DNA of 64,000 nucleotides, from NCBI RefSeq assembly GCF_001874625.1, contig NZ_CP017671.1, positions 806,001-870,000 of the forward strand, written 5' to 3'. The notes under the pieces were generated by a model. The model was given only the letters and a program-made list of their open reading frames with translations, did not search any database and had not been told where the DNA came from. Both the position numbers and the translations under genes were made by a program. Below, one piece after another: positions 60,237 through 64,000 of the stretch. The stretch is from Providencia rettgeri (GTDB lineage Bacteria > Pseudomonadota > Gammaproteobacteria > Enterobacterales > Enterobacteriaceae). The stretch's first letter is position 1, and the number at the start of each line of letters is the position of its first letter.

Positions 60237-60851
60237 TTAAATAGCCCCCAGAAGATAAACAACGGTAAATACACAAATCCAAACCACGTCTAAGAAGTGC
60301 CAGAACAGGCTTAGACAATTCAAACGTGTTTTGTTTACATCAGTCAGTCCACGACGAGTAACTTGGATCATCATGATAATAATCCAAATGAGACCCGCAG
60401 TTACGTGTAAACCATGCGTTGCAACTAGTGCAAAGAAGCCAGATAAGAAACCGCTACGGTCAGGACCAAAACCTTCAGCAATCAGCTCATGGAATTCATA
60501 AACTTCCATGATAACGAAGCCAAGACCTAACAAAAACGTTGCAAACAGCCATAAGTTAACGGCAGCAATCTTACCTTTATGCATCGCAATCATTGCGAAG
60601 CCGTAAGTGATACTACTTACCAAGAGTAAGAAAGTTTCGCCTAATACGAACTTCAGACTGAAGATATCTTTACCAGCTGGACCGCCAGCAGTTCCATCGG
60701 CCAAAACAACATAGGTAGCAAACAAACAAGCAAACAGAATCAAGTCGCTCATGATATAGAGCCAGAAACCGAATACTTTTGTTCCACCTGCATCGTGGTG
60801 CCCATGCTCAGCATGGGCGATATTTTGGTTAGTCATTGTATTAGTTGACAT
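60237..60851 (-). CDS. cyoC: Cytochrome bo ubiquinol oxidase subunit III CyoC
   Basis: Five-helix subunit III (204 aa) of the heme-copper oxidase; [21 protein letters not shown] at helix 1 (60721-60783) and [13 protein letters not shown]. Overlaps the cyoB 3' end by 11 bp, suggesting translational coupling. Confidence 0.97.
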   Translation of the reverse strand: MSTNTMTNQNIAHAEHGHHDAGGTKVFGFWLYIMSDLILFACLFATYVVLADGTAGGPAGKDIFSLKFVLGETFLLLVSSITYGFAMIAMHKGKIAAVNLWLFATFLLGLGFVIMEVYEFHELIAEGFGPDRSGFLSGFFALVATHGLHVTAGLIWIIIMMIQVTRRGLTDVNKTRLNCLSLFWHFLDVVWICVFTVVYLLGAI

Positions 60852-62832
60852 CGTTCACACCTGCCTTACGTAATTCTTCAAAGTGCTTATTCTCGATTTC
60901 TTCGATTTCAGCCACAGGTACGTAGTAATCAACATCTTCGTCGAAGCTTTTTGCAATCCAAGTTACGATCATTCCACCGAAACCAATGATTGCCATCCAC
61001 CAGATGTGCCAAATCATTGCGAAACCTAAAATCAAGCTAAATGCGGCGATAATAACGCCTGCGCCTGTATTTTTCGGCATATGAATTTCTTCATATGAAG
61101 TTGGTTTCTTATGAGCAAGACCTTTTTCTTTTAGATCCCACCAAGCATCACGAGTTTGAACATGTGGCTCAATCGCGAAGTTATAGAATGGTGGTGGAGA
61201 AGAGGTTGCCCACTCAAGAGTACGTCCACCCCATGGGTCACCAGTTAGATCACGGTTTTCATGGCGGTCACGGATACTCACAATGATTTGGATAACTTGA
61301 CATGCAATACCGAGTGCGATTAAAGCAGCACCGCCTGCGGCAACGACTAACATTGTATGATAAGTCGGGTCAATATTCTGGCTTAAGCGACGGGTCATAC
61401 CCATAAAGCCCAGAATGTATAACGGCATAAAGGCTAAGAAGAAACCGATGATCCAGAACCAGAAGGCACGAACACCCCATTTCTCATTCAGCGTGAAGCC
61501 GTAAGCTTTCGGGAACCAGTAAGTCATACCTGCGAAGCACCCGAATACTACACCACCAATGATAACGTTATGGAAGTGGGCAATCAGGAATAAGCTGTTG
61601 TGCAGAACGAAGTTTGCACCAGGTACGGCTAACAGAACGCCGGTCATACCACCTACAGAGAAGGTGATGATGAAACCGATAGTCCACAGCATTGGAGATT
61701 TATATTCGATACGGCCTTGGTACATAGTAAACAGCCAGTTGAAGATCTTAACCCCTGTTGGGATTGCGATAATCATCGTGGCGATACCGAAGAAGGCGTT
61801 AACGTTCGCGCCTGAACCCATCGTAAAGAAGTGGTGCAACCAAACGATAAAGGACATAACGGTGATAACGATTGTTGCCCAAACTAATGAGGTATAACCG
61901 AATAAACGTTTTTTCGAGAAAGTTGCTGCAACTTCAGAGAATACACCGAACACAGGCAGAACAAGGATATACACCTCAGGGTGACCCCATGCCCAAATCA
62001 GGTTGATGTACATCATCATGTTGCCGCCCATATCGTTGGTGAAGAAATGGGTACCTAAATAACGGTCTAACGTCAGAAGAGTCAGCGTCACAGTTAAGAT
62101 AGGGAATGCAGCAACAATCAATACGTTAGTACATAACGCAGCCCAGCTGAATACAGGCATTTTCATCATCGACATACCCGGCGTACGCATACGGATAATA
62201 GTTGCGATGAAGTTAACCCCTGTTAATAGTGTACCAATACCGGATATCTGGAGACTCCAGAGCCAATAATCGACCCCGACCCCCGGATTGTACTCCAAGC
62301 CAGATAGTGGCGGATAAGCTAACCAACCTGTTTGTGCGAATTCACCTACCCCTAAAGAGATGTTGATAAGAACAACACCGACTACAAAGAACCAGAAGCT
62401 CAATGAGTTAAGGAATGGGAAGGCAACGTCGCGTGCACCAATTTGCAGAGGTACAACGAGGTTCATCAGACCGACAACAAATGGAGTTGCCATGAAGAAA
62501 ATCATGATAACGCCGTGTGCGGTAAAGATTTGGTCATAGTGATGAGGGTTTAAGAAGCCCTCTTGGCCAGCAGAAGCAAGTACTTGCTGACCCCGCATCA
62601 TAATCGCATCCGCAAAGCCACGGAACAACATGACCATAGCGACAATGATGTACATGACACCAATTTTTTTATGGTCAACAGAAGTCAACCATTCTTTCCA
62701 CAACCATTTCCACTTACCAAAGTATGTAATCGCACCGACCAGTGCGAGTCCACCAAGGACAATACCAATCAGTGTGACAACGATAATTGGCTCATGGAGC
62801 GGAACTGCATCTAGTGTTAATTTTCCGAACAT
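60841..62832 (-). CDS. cyoB: Cytochrome bo ubiquinol oxidase subunit I CyoB
   Basis: Catalytic heme-copper subunit reducing O2 and pumping protons. Low-spin heme His in [10 protein letters not shown] (about 106), CuB ligands in [14 protein letters not shown] (284, cross-linked Tyr288) and WLHHFF (333/334), heme ligands in LIAHFHN (419/421). Start at ATG 62832 (663 aa), four bases after the cyoA stop, gives [11 protein letters not shown] as in E. coli; an in-frame ATG upstream lies within cyoA. Confidence 0.98.
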   Translation of the reverse strand: MFGKLTLDAVPLHEPIIVVTLIGIVLGGLALVGAITYFGKWKWLWKEWLTSVDHKKIGVMYIIVAMVMLFRGFADAIMMRGQQVLASAGQEGFLNPHHYDQIFTAHGVIMIFFMATPFVVGLMNLVVPLQIGARDVAFPFLNSLSFWFFVVGVVLINISLGVGEFAQTGWLAYPPLSGLEYNPGVGVDYWLWSLQISGIGTLLTGVNFIATIIRMRTPGMSMMKMPVFSWAALCTNVLIVAAFPILTVTLTLLTLDRYLGTHFFTNDMGGNMMMYINLIWAWGHPEVYILVLPVFGVFSEVAATFSKKRLFGYTSLVWATIVITVMSFIVWLHHFFTMGSGANVNAFFGIATMIIAIPTGVKIFNWLFTMYQGRIEYKSPMLWTIGFIITFSVGGMTGVLLAVPGANFVLHNSLFLIAHFHNVIIGGVVFGCFAGMTYWFPKAYGFTLNEKWGVRAFWFWIIGFFLAFMPLYILGFMGMTRRLSQNIDPTYHTMLVVAAGGAALIALGIACQVIQIIVSIRDRHENRDLTGDPWGGRTLEWATSSPPPFYNFAIEPHVQTRDAWWDLKEKGLAHKKPTSYEEIHMPKNTGAGVIIAAFSLILGFAMIWHIWWMAIIGFGGMIVTWIAKSFDEDVDYYVPVAEIEEIENKHFEELRKAGVNDVN

Positions 62833-62836
62833 GCCC

Positions 62837-63808
62837 TTATTCCTCAGCGCCTGCTGCATGAGCACTGTGGCTCATTTGCATTGAATTGCCTGTAGTTTCT
62901 TTATGATCAGTCATTGAATGACCTTCATTTTCTACAGGAGCGTGACCTTTATGGTGCTCATGACCAAACTTCAGAACGATATCTTCATAAAGTTTAGGTT
63001 TCACGCTTGAGAAGTAGGTAACAGGAACGTTCATGCTTGGCTTAGCGACTTCGTCGAACGCCTGCATGGTATCCATTGTTTTAGGAGAAGCTTTTACCTT
63101 TTGTACCCACTCATCAAAACCTTGGCGGTCAGGAGTTGCAATAGCATTAAACTTCATATCAGAGAAGCCATGGCCACTATAGCTTGCAGAGAAGCCTTTA
63201 TAAGTACCTGGTTCATTAGCGATTAAGTGAAGCTTAGTTTGCATACCCGCCATCGCGTAGATTTGGCCACCTAATGATGGAATGAAGAAAGAGTTCATCA
63301 CCGAATCTGACGTGATTTTGAAGTTGACTGGCACACCCGTAGGGAATGCAATTTCGTTAACTGTAGCAATACCTTGCTCTGGATAAATAAATATCCATTT
63401 CCAGTCAGCCGAAATAACTTCGATTGTGACAGGTTCCTGATCACTAACTAATGGCTGATATGGGTCCAGCTCATGTGTTGTTTTCCAAGTAATAGTACCT
63501 AGAATAATGATAATGATGATAGGAACAGTCCAGCAGACTAACTCTATTTTATTTGAGTGAGCCCAGTTTGGACGGTACGTAGCTGACTTGTTGGATTCAC
63601 GATATTTCATAGCGAAGATGATCGTCATGAAAATAACAGGAATAACAACAAGAAGCATTAAGCCAATTGCAATAAGAATTAGCTCTTTTTGTTTAACGCC
63701 AACGGCGCCTTTTGGATCCATCAACACCATATCGCACCCACCTAATAATAAGGCAGCTACAACGAGTGAGATTGCTCCGATACTTTTTTTGTAGTTCATA
63801 AGTCTCAT
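62837..63808 (-). CDS. cyoA: Cytochrome bo ubiquinol oxidase subunit II CyoA
   Basis: Lipoprotein subunit II: signal peptide with lipobox LLGG-C (Cys25), two helices, then a periplasmic cupredoxin domain lacking CuA ligands, as in quinol oxidases ([20 protein letters not shown]). His-rich C-terminal tail (HEHHKGHAP...). ATG 63808 gives MRLMNYKKS, matching E. coli MRLRKYNKS; an earlier TTG is unlikely. 323 aa. First gene of the operon. Confidence 0.96.
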   Translation of the reverse strand: MRLMNYKKSIGAISLVVAALLLGGCDMVLMDPKGAVGVKQKELILIAIGLMLLVVIPVIFMTIIFAMKYRESNKSATYRPNWAHSNKIELVCWTVPIIIIIILGTITWKTTHELDPYQPLVSDQEPVTIEVISADWKWIFIYPEQGIATVNEIAFPTGVPVNFKITSDSVMNSFFIPSLGGQIYAMAGMQTKLHLIANEPGTYKGFSASYSGHGFSDMKFNAIATPDRQGFDEWVQKVKASPKTMDTMQAFDEVAKPSMNVPVTYFSSVKPKLYEDIVLKFGHEHHKGHAPVENEGHSMTDHKETTGNSMQMSHSAHAAGAEE

Positions 63809-63858
63809 CCACGACCCCAAATGACAAAGATTCTAATTGTCGTTTCATCAGTGCGGGC

Positions 63859-63887
63859 ATTTTACGGTAAGGTTATGCGAGTGTAAA
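63859..63887 (-). promoter_or_regulatory. cyoABCDE promoter
   Basis: On the minus strand TTTACA-N17-TAAAAT, about 50 bp before cyoA. Further upstream the AT-rich stretch to the window end is the likely place for ArcA/Fnr binding, known for cyo in E. coli; no clear site was identified here. Confidence 0.6.
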
Positions 63888-64000
63888 TGATTGTAAGGCA
63901 AAGAAACGGAATTGTTAGCTCTTTATGTTAATATGATCACATGTAAAGAACTTATAAAGAAAAAGTTAAAATTGATACGCATTATAAGTATATATTGATA

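Overview
The window is chromosomal DNA of a low-to-moderate GC enterobacterium. Protein sequences are close to, but clearly diverged from, those of Escherichia coli. Gene order follows the E. coli 9-10 minute region (rdgC-mak; sbcDC | phoBR-brnQ; acpH | queA-tgt-yajC-secDF; nrdR-ribD-ribE-nusB-thiL-pgpA; dxs-ispA-xseB | thiI; yajL-panE | yajQ; yajR; cyoABCDE). AT-rich spacers, many ERIC-type repeats and a carnitine (cai/fix) locus suggest a member of the Morganellaceae, most likely Providencia. This genus call is inference from sequence character only. I saw no tRNA, rRNA, CRISPR array, prophage or insertion sequence.

Layout. 0-1.5 kb: the 3' end of a YedE-type transporter plus yedF, then a four-copy tandem ERIC array. 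1.6-8.4 kb: a GNAT acetyltransferase, rdgC, mak, cpdB behind a long regulatory spacer, a short fimbrial-like secreted protein and a nitroreductase. 9-18 kb: sbcDC with an unusually long SbcC, divergent from phoBR (Pho box visible), then brnQ. 18-22.5 kb: ggt, an unknown lipoprotein, a 2-Cys peroxiredoxin with an OxyR-like site, and acpH. 22.9-33.2 kb: queA-tgt-yajC-secD-secF, nrdR-ribD-ribE-nusB, thiL-pgpA.

33.2-48 kb: a carnitine block lying between pgpA and dxs, which are near neighbours in E. coli. It holds yaaU-fixXCBA on the minus strand, caiTABCDE on the plus strand, a Sel1-repeat protein and the activator gene caiF. The cai enzymes convert L-carnitine to gamma-butyrobetaine through CoA thioesters, and FixABCX is thought to supply electrons. 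The 504-bp cai/fix control region carries three copies of one motif exactly 59 bp apart. caiA is frameshifted by one missing G in a G tract.

48-64 kb: dxs-ispA-xseB, thiI, then a 354-bp unit present twice 511 bp apart. Each copy encodes an identical 47-residue Hok/Gef-like type I toxin on the minus strand, behind a conserved small membrane-type ORF. After it come yajL-panE, yajQ, yajR, a five-unit ERIC-like array with 156-bp spacing, and the cytochrome bo oxidase operon cyoABCDE with a recognisable promoter at the window end.

The observations most worth following are the duplicated hok-like locus, the caiA frameshift, the 59-bp phased motif in the cai/fix control region, the two tandem ERIC arrays, and a small palindromic repeat with compensatory stem changes found at 18.05 and 47.45 kb.
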